DNA from: Treponema sp.
GTDB taxonomy: Bacteria; Spirochaetota; Spirochaetia; Treponematales; Treponemataceae
DNA length: 64,000 nucleotides
NCBI GenBank assembly: GCA_024402695.1
Contig: JAKSTG010000013.1
Span: 1-64,000 of the forward strand
Direction: 5' to 3'
The stretch's first letter is position 1. Every line of letters starts with the position of its first letter. The notes beneath the pieces were generated by a model. It worked only from the letters and a program-made list of their open reading frames with translations. It made no database searches and was not told the DNA's origin. A program made the position numbers and the translations under genes. Positions 17,576-26,554 of this stretch are shown one piece after another.

Positions 17576-18139
17576 TTATCTTCCTCCTATGTTGAGCCAT
17601 GCAACATCACAAACAGAAAGAGCAAGCATGAGAACAGAAATTGAAAGTATTACGATGATATGTTTTCTTTCATTCTTTTCGAAAGGTCTTAAGAAAATGT
17701 ATTTCTGGAAACAGTAAACCATTGGCAGCATGATAATGAAAGAAAGCATACATGATGTACAGATTACCAGAGATTCAAGGAGATTCGAACATTCATAAAG
17801 AGAAAGAACAATAATCAGCCATGAGAAAGAAAACTCCGCTGTTGAAACTTTTGCAGTGATTCTTACAAGTGCTTCAATAAATGTATTGATACATAAGAAA
17901 AGAAGCAGAGAAAGAAGAGGAAAAAGTTCTGCAAGTTTAATAGGAATAAGCAGGTACTGAATTATGAGATACGAAAGAACAATTGTTGCAATGATCGAAA
18001 CAAAAGATTTCAGCACTACTTTGAAATTGATTCTTAAATGGAACTGAGTAACCTGAATAGAACGGTTGATTCCAACACCGAAGAAAAGCACTGCAGAACA
18101 GATAAAGGTGTAATAAATGAACATGTGAAGATAAGTCAT
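17576..18139 (-). CDS. rnfA: RnfA-like membrane subunit
   Basis: 187 residues with about six membrane helices, the length and layout of RnfA/NqrE. Homology is seen in FFGVGINRSIQ near residue 20 (canonical CPFLGVSKK) and in the ELFPLLSLLL segment (canonical LPLIxxNCAxLG). The two conserved cysteines that hold a 2Fe-2S centre between RnfA and RnfE do not appear at these places; one Cys a few residues later (FLCIN) may or may not substitute. The ATG overlaps the rnfE stop region, and a GGAGGTG site lies inside rnfE, so translation is coupled. Confidence 0.75.
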   Translation of the reverse strand: MTYLHMFIYYTFICSAVLFFGVGINRSIQVTQFHLRINFKVVLKSFVSIIATIVLSYLIIQYLLIPIKLAELFPLLSLLLFLCINTFIEALVRITAKVSTAEFSFSWLIIVLSLYECSNLLESLVICTSCMLSFIIMLPMVYCFQKYIFLRPFEKNERKHIIVILSISVLMLALSVCDVAWLNIGGR

Positions 18140-18786
18140 TATTCAGCACCTCCGTTTTCAGATTTTACTGAATTAATTGTATCTGCCCTTCTGATGAGCT
18201 GAACTTTATGCGAAATCTTTACTTCGATAAAGAGCATGACTGCGCAAAGCAACAAGGCTCCAGGGATTGAAGCCAGGAAAGAGAATACGCTGATGCCTTC
18301 AGAATCAAAAAGAACTTTTTCATAAATGATGTGGTTCTTTCCAAAGAAAGTAAAAGTCCCGTAACCGAAAATATCACGGATCAGGAAAAAGATAAGTGCG
18401 AAGCCTGAAAAGTTTGCAGTATGAACCATGTTTCCTTTAAGTCTTTCAAGAAGACTTGCTTCCGGCTTATTGAAGATATACCCGATAATGAAAGAAGATG
18501 CTGTCGGAATATACAGGAGGAAACCAAGAATCATTGCGATTTCAGTCTGAGTAAGAATAAGAATGTGCTTGTAAAGAATCGTAAATGAAACTTCTGCCAT
18601 AAGACATAAAACAGTCTTAAGTTCTCCAAGACGGATTTTATTTGCTACAGAAGAAACGCAGGTTCCAATTACCATAAGGAAAAGAAGTTCAATTACAAGA
18701 ACGATTCCATAAACAAGTCTTCCAGGGAAAGGAACCAGGAAAGCCAGAGAAGCTGCAATAAAAGTGTATGTACCCTGCTTAGTCAT
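18139..18786 (-). CDS. rnfE: RnfE-like membrane subunit
   Basis: 215 residues, about six membrane helices, matching RnfE/NqrD in order and length: an AFLVPFPGRLVYG segment near residue 20, a GFLLYIPTASSFIIG helix in the middle (canonical IPLIVTNCAVLG) and a long C-terminal helix pair. Neither canonical cysteine is present (CP is replaced, TNC reads TAS). The gene overlaps rnfG by 8 bases and rnfA by 1. There is an insertion of about 20 residues (FGYGTFTFFGKN...) in the second half. Confidence 0.7.
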   Translation of the reverse strand: MTKQGTYTFIAASLAFLVPFPGRLVYGIVLVIELLFLMVIGTCVSSVANKIRLGELKTVLCLMAEVSFTILYKHILILTQTEIAMILGFLLYIPTASSFIIGYIFNKPEASLLERLKGNMVHTANFSGFALIFFLIRDIFGYGTFTFFGKNHIIYEKVLFDSEGISVFSFLASIPGALLLCAVMLFIEVKISHKVQLIRRADTINSVKSENGGAE

Positions 18787-19294
18787 CTAAGGCCTCCTTT
18801 TCAATTTCAAGTCCGATAATGCCAGGAATTCTTTCTGCAATATATTTAAGTCTTATATCATATTTGCTCTGATTGATCTGTTTAAGAATACGACCATGGA
18901 GTGAAGAGTATCCTTCGAACTGAACTTCTCCGGAAAGAGAACAGGTAAACACAGCCCCCATTGGACCGTAATAAGTTGGAACACGGGTAATGAAAACGTA
19001 ATACATTTCTCCATTTTTACGATTTCTTGCACCAAAACATCCTGAACGAAGTGTAAGAGGATTTCCAATCTCAATAGGAGAACCTACAGACCATACTCCA
19101 CTTTCATTTTCTTCAAGAACTTTTTCAGCAGAATATTTAAGGTTGTTGTTCCATGCCACATGAGAAACAAGAATTGTATAGATAAGAAGACCGAAAACTA
19201 CAACAATAATACCTACGAAAATCCCGTAATTAATGAAGAAGTTTTTTGTGTTTGTTGATTCCGGTCTGGATTTTTTTTCTGTATTTTGACTCAT
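18779..19294 (-). CDS. rnfG: RnfG-like membrane-anchored protein without FMN motif
   Basis: 171 residues with one N-terminal membrane helix (about residues 24-48) and a periplasmic domain resembling RnfG/NqrC (FITRVPTYYGPMGAVFTCSLSGEV). Canonical RnfG ends with an S/T-GAT motif whose Thr is covalently flavinylated; here the protein is shorter, no SGAT or similar occurs, and the ETPGLG region reads SSLHGRI. It overlaps rnfD by 4 bases (ATGA). Assignment rests on the position in the operon and the GYGGPI-like stretch. Confidence 0.7.
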   Translation of the reverse strand: MSQNTEKKSRPESTNTKNFFINYGIFVGIIVVVFGLLIYTILVSHVAWNNNLKYSAEKVLEENESGVWSVGSPIEIGNPLTLRSGCFGARNRKNGEMYYVFITRVPTYYGPMGAVFTCSLSGEVQFEGYSSLHGRILKQINQSKYDIRLKYIAERIPGIIGLEIEKEALDD

Positions 19295-20343
19295 TCAGAA
19301 ACCCCGACTTTTTTTACAGAATTAATTTCTGTTCTTGTTTCAATTACTTTAATAACAACAGAAAGAATATTTCCCATAATGATTGTGTAAACCATTCCTA
19401 CTGGCGATGTTCCTGCTCCTACAAGAAGGAACGCAATAATGCCGCAAATTACAGCATAAAGAATTTTTCCCGTCTGAGTTCCAGGAGTTGTACCGAACCA
19501 CTGCAACATGAAAAGTGCTACGAAAAGAGTACCGCTTGAGAAAAGTGCAAGAATAATATCACCTGAATTGAACAGACCTCCAAAGAACATTGGAGCAAAA
19601 AGTCTTACGAGAAGTGAATATACAAAAAGGAAAATTCCAGGAATTAAATAACCGATAGATTCATCAGAAAAAAGAATTATTGATGAAAATACAGTAAGGA
19701 AATTAAAACGGAAAGCTGGAATTACAGAGTGAGAATCCCAAAGGAAAGAAATATATCCTTCTGGTACAGAAACCTTAAGGAATTTGAATACATAGTTATT
19801 CAGGAATGTGGTGATGATGGAGTCCACACTTGAAATTGAAAAAGCCCCGCTCTGAATAAGAGTTAGAGATGGATTTTTGTTTTCAAACATTTCTGTAGTG
19901 ATCATGAATTCCGGAAAGAAAGATTTTCCGATGAACCAGGCCAGAAGTACAGAAAAACAAACTGAGTTTACCCAAACGTTTGTGGAATTGGAAATAATGT
20001 ATTTAATCCCGAGTATTACAAGAAGTGTGATTAAAGCAGCTACAACAGGAGGAAAACTTTCTGGAAGAAGCATACCTGTAAAAATCCCCTGAAGCAGGTA
20101 ATCAAATACATTGTATACCGGTTCAGCTTTTGTAAAATAACGGAGAAGGAAAACTGCTGTAGAAGCCGCGGTACATGAACCGATTACAATAAGTGCATCA
20201 TAACTTTTATAAAGTCCAAGACATACAATCTGAATGAGAAGTAGAACAAGTATTCTGATTGAGATACTTGTAAGAGAAGATTTTTTATAAATGAATGGAC
20301 GCACAATGGCGTATTTTTTTCTTATCAATAAATTTGTTTTCAT
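19291..20343 (-). CDS. rnfD: RnfD-like membrane subunit without FMN threonine
   Basis: 350 residues with about nine membrane helices, arranged as in RnfD/NqrB. Near residue 163 the segment IQSGAFSISS occupies the place of the canonical (V/T)SGATPLA motif; the flavin-carrying Thr is Phe here. The following VPEGYISF (canonical IPGSIGET) and the terminal helices with GTSPVGM (canonical NAFAP-type region) are also altered. The gene is 5 bases behind rnfC. In the canonical complex RnfD carries a covalent FMN on the periplasmic side and forms an ion channel. Confidence 0.75.
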   Translation of the reverse strand: MKTNLLIRKKYAIVRPFIYKKSSLTSISIRILVLLLIQIVCLGLYKSYDALIVIGSCTAASTAVFLLRYFTKAEPVYNVFDYLLQGIFTGMLLPESFPPVVAALITLLVILGIKYIISNSTNVWVNSVCFSVLLAWFIGKSFFPEFMITTEMFENKNPSLTLIQSGAFSISSVDSIITTFLNNYVFKFLKVSVPEGYISFLWDSHSVIPAFRFNFLTVFSSIILFSDESIGYLIPGIFLFVYSLLVRLFAPMFFGGLFNSGDIILALFSSGTLFVALFMLQWFGTTPGTQTGKILYAVICGIIAFLLVGAGTSPVGMVYTIIMGNILSVVIKVIETRTEINSVKKVGVSE

Positions 20344-20348
20344 AAAAC

Positions 20349-21620
20349 CTACTTTGAATTTTTCATCACACTAAGAACCTGAGTAAGCGGGATTCTTGAT
20401 GGACATACGGAATTACAAAGTCCGCATTCTGAACACTGTGAAACAGTTGCAAGATATTCCGGTGGGAGTGCAAACTGTTCGATTTTGCTTTTATAAAGAA
20501 GATCCGGAGCAAGTTCTCTTGGACAGATGCTACGGCAGTTTCCGCAGGAAATACAAGCGTGAACCAGCTGTTCCGGAGTATTTCTTTCTGAAACGAAAGA
20601 AATAGATTTTACAAATTTTGTAATCGGGAAATTGCGCCAGGTTACAGAGTTACCTACAACATGACCATTGATGATAATGAAGTTCGGAGTTCTGGTGAAT
20701 CCTCCGATCTGGTTTACAATATCATCCAGAGTAGTTCCAAGCCTTACATTGAGAACACAGTTTACAGCAATACAGTTTCCTGTGAACTGTACAAGATGTT
20801 CAACAGGAGGGATTCCAAGTTCAACAGCCTTGTAAACTTCGTACATTGTTGTAGCATCAGAAAAAATATCCTCTTCTGAAATCTGATATTCATTTTTCTT
20901 GCCAGATTTATTGAAGGCTCTGCAGATTTCTTTTTTGAATCCTGCAGGATATTTTTTAGCATTTACGCTGAGTGTTTTTTCAAAAGAAGGATTTACTTCA
21001 AAAGAATTTTCGGCTGCCTGGTCATAGATATAAAGAATGTTCTGAAACTTTGCAGCATAAGCAACGATCTGAGCACCCTTTCTGATTTCCTGAAAATACT
21101 TTGCAGAAATAAAAGAGTCTGTAAGTCTTACTGGATCTTCATCAAAAAGGCGTACAACAAGAGTTTTTGCATTTTCACTTTTTTCAAAAATCTCTTTGCT
21201 CAAAGAAACAGGATTGTTGATTTTAAAAGTATTTATAACTCCGGATTCTGCAAGTTTTTCTGCTACCAGAGAAGGAGTCATGTTTTTGTAAGAATCAGAT
21301 ATCTGATGTTTTTTCCCTGTATAAGAGAAACTTCCCTGAAGGGCAATTTTTACCATTAGTTCAGGGCGACCCGAAGCACTAACATCTGTAAAGATATCTA
21401 CTACTTTACCTGGAACAGGCGAATGAATTTTACAGTCATGAAGTCCCTGAGGCACGGCAATAACCTGACCTTCATCCACGATGTTTCCTTTCTGAACTAC
21501 AGGCTTACATTGAACACCGCTTTCCTGAACCATAGGAACAATCACATAACGTGGGAGGAAAGCGTTGCGTGCAACGGTATATTTTTTAACAGAAGATTTT
21601 ACATTAGGAAAAGTTGTCAT
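20349..21620 (-). CDS. rnfC: RnfC-like subunit lacking the FMN/NADH loop
   Basis: 423 residues. The N-terminal barrel (VVQKGNIVDEGQVI...HSPVPGKVV) and the SLBB/soluble regions (YPAGFKKEI, TTMYEVYKAVELGIPPVEHLVQFTG) match RnfC. The glycine loop GGAGFPT, which binds FMN and NADH, is missing: the segment reads ESGVINTFKINNPVSL. The GAECEPYL motif reads LFDEDPVRL. Both C-terminal 4Fe-4S motifs are intact (CISCGNCRSICP, CSECGLCNSVCP). It overlaps the upstream membrane protein by 4 bases. By family the protein is peripheral and cytoplasmic. Confidence 0.8.
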   Translation of the reverse strand: MTTFPNVKSSVKKYTVARNAFLPRYVIVPMVQESGVQCKPVVQKGNIVDEGQVIAVPQGLHDCKIHSPVPGKVVDIFTDVSASGRPELMVKIALQGSFSYTGKKHQISDSYKNMTPSLVAEKLAESGVINTFKINNPVSLSKEIFEKSENAKTLVVRLFDEDPVRLTDSFISAKYFQEIRKGAQIVAYAAKFQNILYIYDQAAENSFEVNPSFEKTLSVNAKKYPAGFKKEICRAFNKSGKKNEYQISEEDIFSDATTMYEVYKAVELGIPPVEHLVQFTGNCIAVNCVLNVRLGTTLDDIVNQIGGFTRTPNFIIINGHVVGNSVTWRNFPITKFVKSISFVSERNTPEQLVHACISCGNCRSICPRELAPDLLYKSKIEQFALPPEYLATVSQCSECGLCNSVCPSRIPLTQVLSVMKNSK

Positions 21621-23017
21621 TTACGTCCTCTGCGTTTTACGTTTTTATCTGAAATCATGATCCAGGCAAAATATGCAAGGATAATGGTAAACTGAATGAA
21701 CGAAATTATTATACAGAATAAACTCAATCGGTGCGACCCATTGGAAGAATAACCAGCCGAAAAGTCCTGCCCCTGTTTTTTCATGATTTTTTCAAAGGCA
21801 TTGAAAGGAAGAAGCTCAATTCTGTTATAAACCCCTTCCCTGTAGTTTTCCGAATATTCAAGAGAATCAACAGATTTCTCGATTTTACCTGAAGTCTTTT
21901 CAAAACGTGAAATTGAAACACTGTCCATATCTGTAGTTTTGTTTAGGGAACGATATGGATAACTTCTGACAAGGAAATCCCACTGGTAATAGTCATTTAA
22001 TTCCGGAAGTTCAGCGCTTTTCTGACTTGCGCTTACTGATGGCAGAAGAACCTTTCCACTTGAAAGTGATTCTTTAGATCCTGATAAACCAGAATTCATA
22101 ATAGAAAAACAGAAACTGAAAACTGTAAAAAACAGAAGAGACCCGAAGACAAGCCATTCTTTTCCCGAATACTGTGGGATGGAAAAAGAGCTTCGAATCA
22201 TTACAGGATTAAAGTGATTTTTCTTGTAGCGTACAATCTGGAACTGTCTGAAAATAAAAAGGACTGAATATTCTGCAAGGAACAATAAAACAAAGGTAAC
22301 TGAAATTCTAAATCCGGAACCAATCACAGAGACAAAGGCCAGAAGAAGAAGGAGCATGAATACATACTTTTTTGTAAGGACCTTTATGAAATCTCTTCGT
22401 CCGAAAACATTTGAAAGCAAAAACAGAACTGTAAGAAGAATCAGCACGGCAATTTCGGAAGAAAGAAATGGAAATGAAACTGTGAAAAGAACTGGAAGAA
22501 TGGCCAGGACTCCATAAAGCTCTTTCTTTCTGGAAAAAAAGAAAAGCAATACAGCGTAAGCCAATGCGAAAAGCGGAATCAGAAAAGGATATTTTGCTTT
22601 GCTGTCTACTCCACAGTATCCGCTTATACTTTTGTTCAGGTATGAAGCCGCCTGTGCAAGCTTTGCCTTGTAATAAACCGGCACATAATAAAGTTTAAGG
22701 TTCTTGTTTTTGTCGAAGAAAAAGTTTGAGCGTCTCTGCAGATATTCCATTGCATCCTGATTCAGAGAAAGAAGAGATATTTCACAGGAATCAGCTTTAA
22801 GGTCAATCGGAAGATACTGATTTGAAAGACATGTGATTTCTCTAACATCAAACTGGTTCAAGGCTTCAAATACTTTGTCTTCAGGAACTTCCTGAGGAAC
22901 GTACAGCACAGAAAATCCTTTCCAGAGTTCTCCTTTCGGAACCTGTCTGAAGAAAAAAAGGCACAGAAAACAGGCCAGAACAGGAATGAGAGCTAATACG
23001 CTATACAACTTTTTCAT
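21617..23017 (-). CDS. Unknown polytopic membrane protein heading the Rnf-like genes
   Basis: I do not recognise this 466-residue protein. It has an N-terminal hydrophobic helix (signal or anchor), a soluble stretch of about 120 residues, a block of six or so membrane helices (about 145-310), a second soluble stretch of about 125 residues rich in Ser/Tyr and a final helix with a basic tail. Translation is coupled to rnfC (ATGA overlap), so it is probably an accessory subunit, assembly factor or regulator of the Rnf-like complex. It is 19 bases behind the DUF212 gene. Confidence 0.65.
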   Translation of the reverse strand: MKKLYSVLALIPVLACFLCLFFFRQVPKGELWKGFSVLYVPQEVPEDKVFEALNQFDVREITCLSNQYLPIDLKADSCEISLLSLNQDAMEYLQRRSNFFFDKNKNLKLYYVPVYYKAKLAQAASYLNKSISGYCGVDSKAKYPFLIPLFALAYAVLLFFFSRKKELYGVLAILPVLFTVSFPFLSSEIAVLILLTVLFLLSNVFGRRDFIKVLTKKYVFMLLLLLAFVSVIGSGFRISVTFVLLFLAEYSVLFIFRQFQIVRYKKNHFNPVMIRSSFSIPQYSGKEWLVFGSLLFFTVFSFCFSIMNSGLSGSKESLSSGKVLLPSVSASQKSAELPELNDYYQWDFLVRSYPYRSLNKTTDMDSVSISRFEKTSGKIEKSVDSLEYSENYREGVYNRIELLPFNAFEKIMKKQGQDFSAGYSSNGSHRLSLFCIIISFIQFTIILAYFAWIMISDKNVKRRGRK

Positions 23018-23036
23018 ATATAAAAAAAACTATTTC

Positions 23037-23507
23037 CTATAATGAAGAATAAGCCACACCGATAAAAAGCCCCAGAAGGAATCCCAGAAGGACTTCAAGT
23101 GGTGTGTGACCGTTTACTTCCTTTACAGGTTCATATTCAGAAATAACTTCGTTCTCTTTAAGTTCCCTACCAACTTTGTTCATTTTTTGTGCAGTACGTC
23201 CAGAAGAAAGACGAACCCCTACAGCATCACGTACTGTAACCATAAGGAAGCAGACACAAAGCATGAAAAGGTCGGATGTGATACCGCTTCGGAAACCTAC
23301 AGTTGTACAGACACTTGTTACGAGGGCTGTATGACTGGAAGGCAAACCTCCGGTTTTCCAAACAAGAAGAGAAACTAAATCCACAAAACTGTGAACTTTT
23401 CCGTAAATGAGATTGATAACTGTCTTAATAAACTGGGCTAAAAACCAGCTTGTTACACCGGCAAGAAACACCGGACTTGAAAAGAAAAGTTTAATCTGCT
23501 CCCACAT
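23037..23507 (-). CDS. Divergent PAP2 family protein (DUF212)
   Basis: 156 residues with about four membrane helices. The motifs KTGGLPSSHTALVTS, DAVGVRLSSGRTA and NGHTPLEVLLGFLLG are diagnostic for DUF212 (YuiD-like) relatives of PAP2 phosphatases, in which GLPSSH and GHTPLE are the supposed phosphatase motifs. A substrate is not established for the family. It stands 19 bases before the Rnf-associated membrane protein and may be the first gene of that operon. An AGGTGA site lies about 13 bases upstream of the ATG. Confidence 0.85.
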   Translation of the reverse strand: MWEQIKLFFSSPVFLAGVTSWFLAQFIKTVINLIYGKVHSFVDLVSLLVWKTGGLPSSHTALVTSVCTTVGFRSGITSDLFMLCVCFLMVTVRDAVGVRLSSGRTAQKMNKVGRELKENEVISEYEPVKEVNGHTPLEVLLGFLLGLFIGVAYSSL

Positions 23508-23568
23508 ATCATTTATTTTATCACCTAATCTGTATTTTTACTAGATAATTGTCTATTATATATAATAT

Positions 23569-24507
23569 ATGGAATTTAAGGATTTTCCTTTCGGCCGGGA
23601 CGATACAGGCCGCCGTCTTGATAAAATCATAAGAAGATTTCTTCCCGACACATCCCTTTCTCAGGTCTACAGCCTTATAAGAAAAGGACTTGTAAAAATA
23701 AACGGAAAAAAGACAAAGGAAAACTACAAGATCCTTGAAAAGGATGTACTTAATATAGCAGCCTTCCTTCTGCAGCCTTCTGAGAATCCCTCTGAGATGC
23801 AGAAATCCGAAAGTGAAAAAACTTGCCTTATTGATATAGAAAAACTGATAGTTTTTAAGAATGAACATCTCCTTATTCTGAATAAACCCTACGATGTTAC
23901 TGTTCACGGAGATTCTGACAGCCTGGATGTGGCTGTAAAAGACTGGTATGGTCATAATATCCAAAATGAATCCCTTTCCTTCAGGCCAGGTCCACTTCAC
24001 CGACTGGACCGTAAAACAACGGGACTTCTTGCCTTTTCCTTAAGCACCGAGGGTGCCAGATGGTTTACAGAAAACATAGAAAACCACGTAATCAGAAAGA
24101 CTTACCTTGGAATAATTGAAGGTGAATTCAAAAAAACTGAAAAATGGACTGATAAACTAAGCAAAAACGAAGACAGTAAAGGCTTTGTAACAGTCATAAA
24201 AGACGAAAAAAACGGAAAAACAGCTCTTTCTACAGCCATTCCTGTAAAACAAGGGGAATTTTCCCGAAAAAAAATCACTCTATGCCAGTTTGATATTGAG
24301 ACAGGACGTCATCATCAGATCAGAAGCCAGTGTTCGATTCACGGCTATCCTCTTCTTGGAGATTCCGCCTATGGTTCAAAGGTTGAAAAAGCCGGGAAAA
24401 GAAGTTTTTACCTTCACGCATGGAAGCTGAAATTTCCTTCTGACAATCCTCTGGGACTTCCTGAAGAACTGATTTGTCCTTTGGACGAAGATTTTTTATT
24501 TGTTTAA
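23569..24507 (+). CDS. RluA-family 23S rRNA/tRNA pseudouridine synthase
   Basis: 312 residues: an N-terminal S4 RNA-binding domain (RRLDKIIRRFLPDTSLSQVYSLIR), then the catalytic domain with GPLHRLDRKTTGLL (catalytic Asp in HRLD) and ETGRHHQIRSQ. It isomerises specific uridines in structured RNA; the site (RluC/D-type or other) cannot be told from sequence alone. A TATATATAAT stretch runs almost into the ATG, with no ribosome site, as seen for other genes here. It shares a 61-base divergent promoter region with the DUF212 gene. Confidence 0.9.
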   Translation: MEFKDFPFGRDDTGRRLDKIIRRFLPDTSLSQVYSLIRKGLVKINGKKTKENYKILEKDVLNIAAFLLQPSENPSEMQKSESEKTCLIDIEKLIVFKNEHLLILNKPYDVTVHGDSDSLDVAVKDWYGHNIQNESLSFRPGPLHRLDRKTTGLLAFSLSTEGARWFTENIENHVIRKTYLGIIEGEFKKTEKWTDKLSKNEDSKGFVTVIKDEKNGKTALSTAIPVKQGEFSRKKITLCQFDIETGRHHQIRSQCSIHGYPLLGDSAYGSKVEKAGKRSFYLHAWKLKFPSDNPLGLPEELICPLDEDFLFV

Positions 24508-24534
24508 TATAATTATTTGTTTTATACTGAAAGA

Positions 24535-25395
24535 ATGAAATTAGTGGATTCCATCAAACAAAAATTCAACCCAATTCAGGTATACGCACTCGTTGGTGAA
24601 AGCGGAACCGGGAAAAGTTTCCGTTCAAAAATCGTTGCCGAGGAATATGGAATTCACGCTCTTATTGATGATGGTCTCCTTATTATTGATGACAAGATCA
24701 TAGCCGGTCATACGGCAAAAAAAGAAAAAACTTACATGGGAGCTGTACGTGCTGCCCTTTTTGATGATAAAGCCCAGCGTGACCAGGTGGCAAAAGCCAT
24801 GAAAAACGCAAAAATCAAGAAAATCCTGCTTCTTGGAACCTCTGAAAAGATGGTTTCAAAGATTGCCATGCGTCTTCAGCTGCCACAGCCATCAAAAATC
24901 ATAAACATTAAGGATATTGCTACAGAGGAAGAAATACAGAAGGCTATTAAAAGCCGCCAGGTAGAAGGAAAACACGTAATTCCGGTTCCATCTATCGAAG
25001 TAAAGAAATCATATCCTCAGATTTTCTCAAATTCACTTCATGAGCTTTTCAACAGAAAGAAAAACAACAAGAAAGGCGACGTGATGATCGAAAAATCGGT
25101 TGTAAAACCTGAATTTTCGAAGAAAGGTCGCATCGAAATTTCTGAGGCTGCCCTCACCCAGATGGTAATGCACTGTGTAAACGAAACAGAACCTGACATC
25201 ATCATCAAAAAAATCAGCATAAAGACCAATGCCCACGGCTATAAGATTTTCATTACAATCGACGTTCCATTCGGAACTCAGCTGACTGGCAAGGTTCACA
25301 AACTGCAGACTTACATCATTGACCAGATTGAAAGCTTTACCGGCATTCTCATTGAAGAAGTTAGCATCATAATCGATAAAATTACTAAAAGATAA
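24535..25395 (+). CDS. P-loop ATPase fused to an Asp23/Gls24-like domain
   Basis: 286 residues from the ATG at 24535 (a TTG six codons earlier lacks a ribosome site). The N-terminal domain opens with a Walker A motif (GESGTGKS, about residue 18) and an IDDGLLIIDD segment; the C-terminal 90 residues (EISEAALTQMVMHCV...GTQLTGKVHKLQTYIIDQIESFTGI) match the Asp23/Gls24 (DUF322) alkaline-shock fold. A Lys/Asn-rich linker joins them. Similar fusions occur in Firmicutes and spirochaetes, with no role assigned that I know. It is 27 bases behind the RluA gene and ends 2 bases from the convergent pcnB. Confidence 0.7.
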   Translation: MKLVDSIKQKFNPIQVYALVGESGTGKSFRSKIVAEEYGIHALIDDGLLIIDDKIIAGHTAKKEKTYMGAVRAALFDDKAQRDQVAKAMKNAKIKKILLLGTSEKMVSKIAMRLQLPQPSKIINIKDIATEEEIQKAIKSRQVEGKHVIPVPSIEVKKSYPQIFSNSLHELFNRKKNNKKGDVMIEKSVVKPEFSKKGRIEISEAALTQMVMHCVNETEPDIIIKKISIKTNAHGYKIFITIDVPFGTQLTGKVHKLQTYIIDQIESFTGILIEEVSIIIDKITKR

Positions 25396-25397
25396 GC

Positions 25398-26543
25398 TTA
25401 TTTAGCGGACTTTTTCTTTGGAGCAGGCTTTTCAGGAGCTTTTGTTTCCCCGTCTTCAGCTTTTTTTCTGGCCTTTTTAGGACTTGAAACGTTTACACCC
25501 AGATCTTTCAGAACCATTCTGACAGCATATTCCAGTTCTTTTCTCTGTGGATTCATTGGAAGAACGAAATTTCTGCATTCACGCCAAGTTCTGGCATAAA
25601 GTTCTGAGCTTGAAGTCTTGTTTTTTACTTCTTTTTCCCAGTCTGTAAGGCTTTTTGTAAAGTCATAGATAAGATAATAAAGTTTTTTACCCTGACGGGC
25701 TTCTTTGTCTTCTTTTACCAGTTCATCAAGTTTAGCAAGGCTTTTCATATAATCTTCTTCAAAAGTTTTGTTTGAGTAGATTATATGACTTGCTGCAGGC
25801 TGAAGATACATGAAAACCTCAGCATCCAGGGCTTCCCTTACAATCTCTGCACTATGTCCGCCGTTTATGATCTTAAGAAGTTCTTCAGTAAGGCGTGACG
25901 GAGAAATTGTGCTTAAAAGATTTGAGGAATGTCTGATTTTTGAGCGCAAAGCATGAGACATTTTTGCTTCAGTTGTAACTGAATACTTGATGGCACGGAT
26001 CATACGAACTGGATCTTCCACGAAGATACGGTCCATAGGAATTACCGGTTTCAGAACATGTTTCTGAAGGTCTTTTACCCCGTTTACGTAATCGATTACC
26101 TGTTCAAGAATTGGATCATAATATAATGCGTTGATTGAAAAATCGCGGCGCATTACATCTTCGTCCATGGAACCGAAATCGTTTCCTACAGAACCTTCTT
26201 CATTTGAACGGAATGTGCTGACTTCAAAGATTTTCTGGCCGAAAACCACGTGAACAAGTCTGAAACGACGGCCAATTATACGGGAATTTCGGAAAAGTCT
26301 TTTGATTTTTCCTGGTGTTGCATCAGTAACGATATCGAAATCTTTTGGAGTGTTTCCTACAATAAGGTCTCTGACAGCACCGCCAACGATATATGCAGAA
26401 AATCCAGCATCGTGCAGTCTGTTAATAATAAAAACAGCGTCCTTATCGATTTTTTCACGAGAAATTTTATGTTCTTCTTTTGTATAAATTACAGCCTTTT
26501 TAACCGGCTTTCCAAATTTATTTGTTCCGTATCTGATTAACAC
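25398..26543 (-). CDS. pcnB: PcnB-type poly(A) polymerase / tRNA nucleotidyltransferase
   Basis: 381 residues with the class II nucleotidyltransferase core: YIVGGAVRDLIVG, DFDIVTDATP (catalytic Asp pair), GRRFRLVHV, RRDFSINALYY, and the EDPVRMIRAIKY neck motif. The GRRFRLVHV sequence and the Lys/Pro/Ala-rich tail favour the poly(A) polymerase branch over a CCA enzyme, but the two are hard to separate by eye. The start is a GTG; no nearer ATG exists. A TATAAT overlaps the stop codon of the upstream hydrolase gene, 10 bases before the GTG. Confidence 0.85.
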   Translation of the reverse strand: MLIRYGTNKFGKPVKKAVIYTKEEHKISREKIDKDAVFIINRLHDAGFSAYIVGGAVRDLIVGNTPKDFDIVTDATPGKIKRLFRNSRIIGRRFRLVHVVFGQKIFEVSTFRSNEEGSVGNDFGSMDEDVMRRDFSINALYYDPILEQVIDYVNGVKDLQKHVLKPVIPMDRIFVEDPVRMIRAIKYSVTTEAKMSHALRSKIRHSSNLLSTISPSRLTEELLKIINGGHSAEIVREALDAEVFMYLQPAASHIIYSNKTFEEDYMKSLAKLDELVKEDKEARQGKKLYYLIYDFTKSLTDWEKEVKNKTSSSELYARTWRECRNFVLPMNPQRKELEYAVRMVLKDLGVNVSSPKKARKKAEDGETKAPEKPAPKKKSAK

Positions 26544-26554
26544 AATTCACGATA

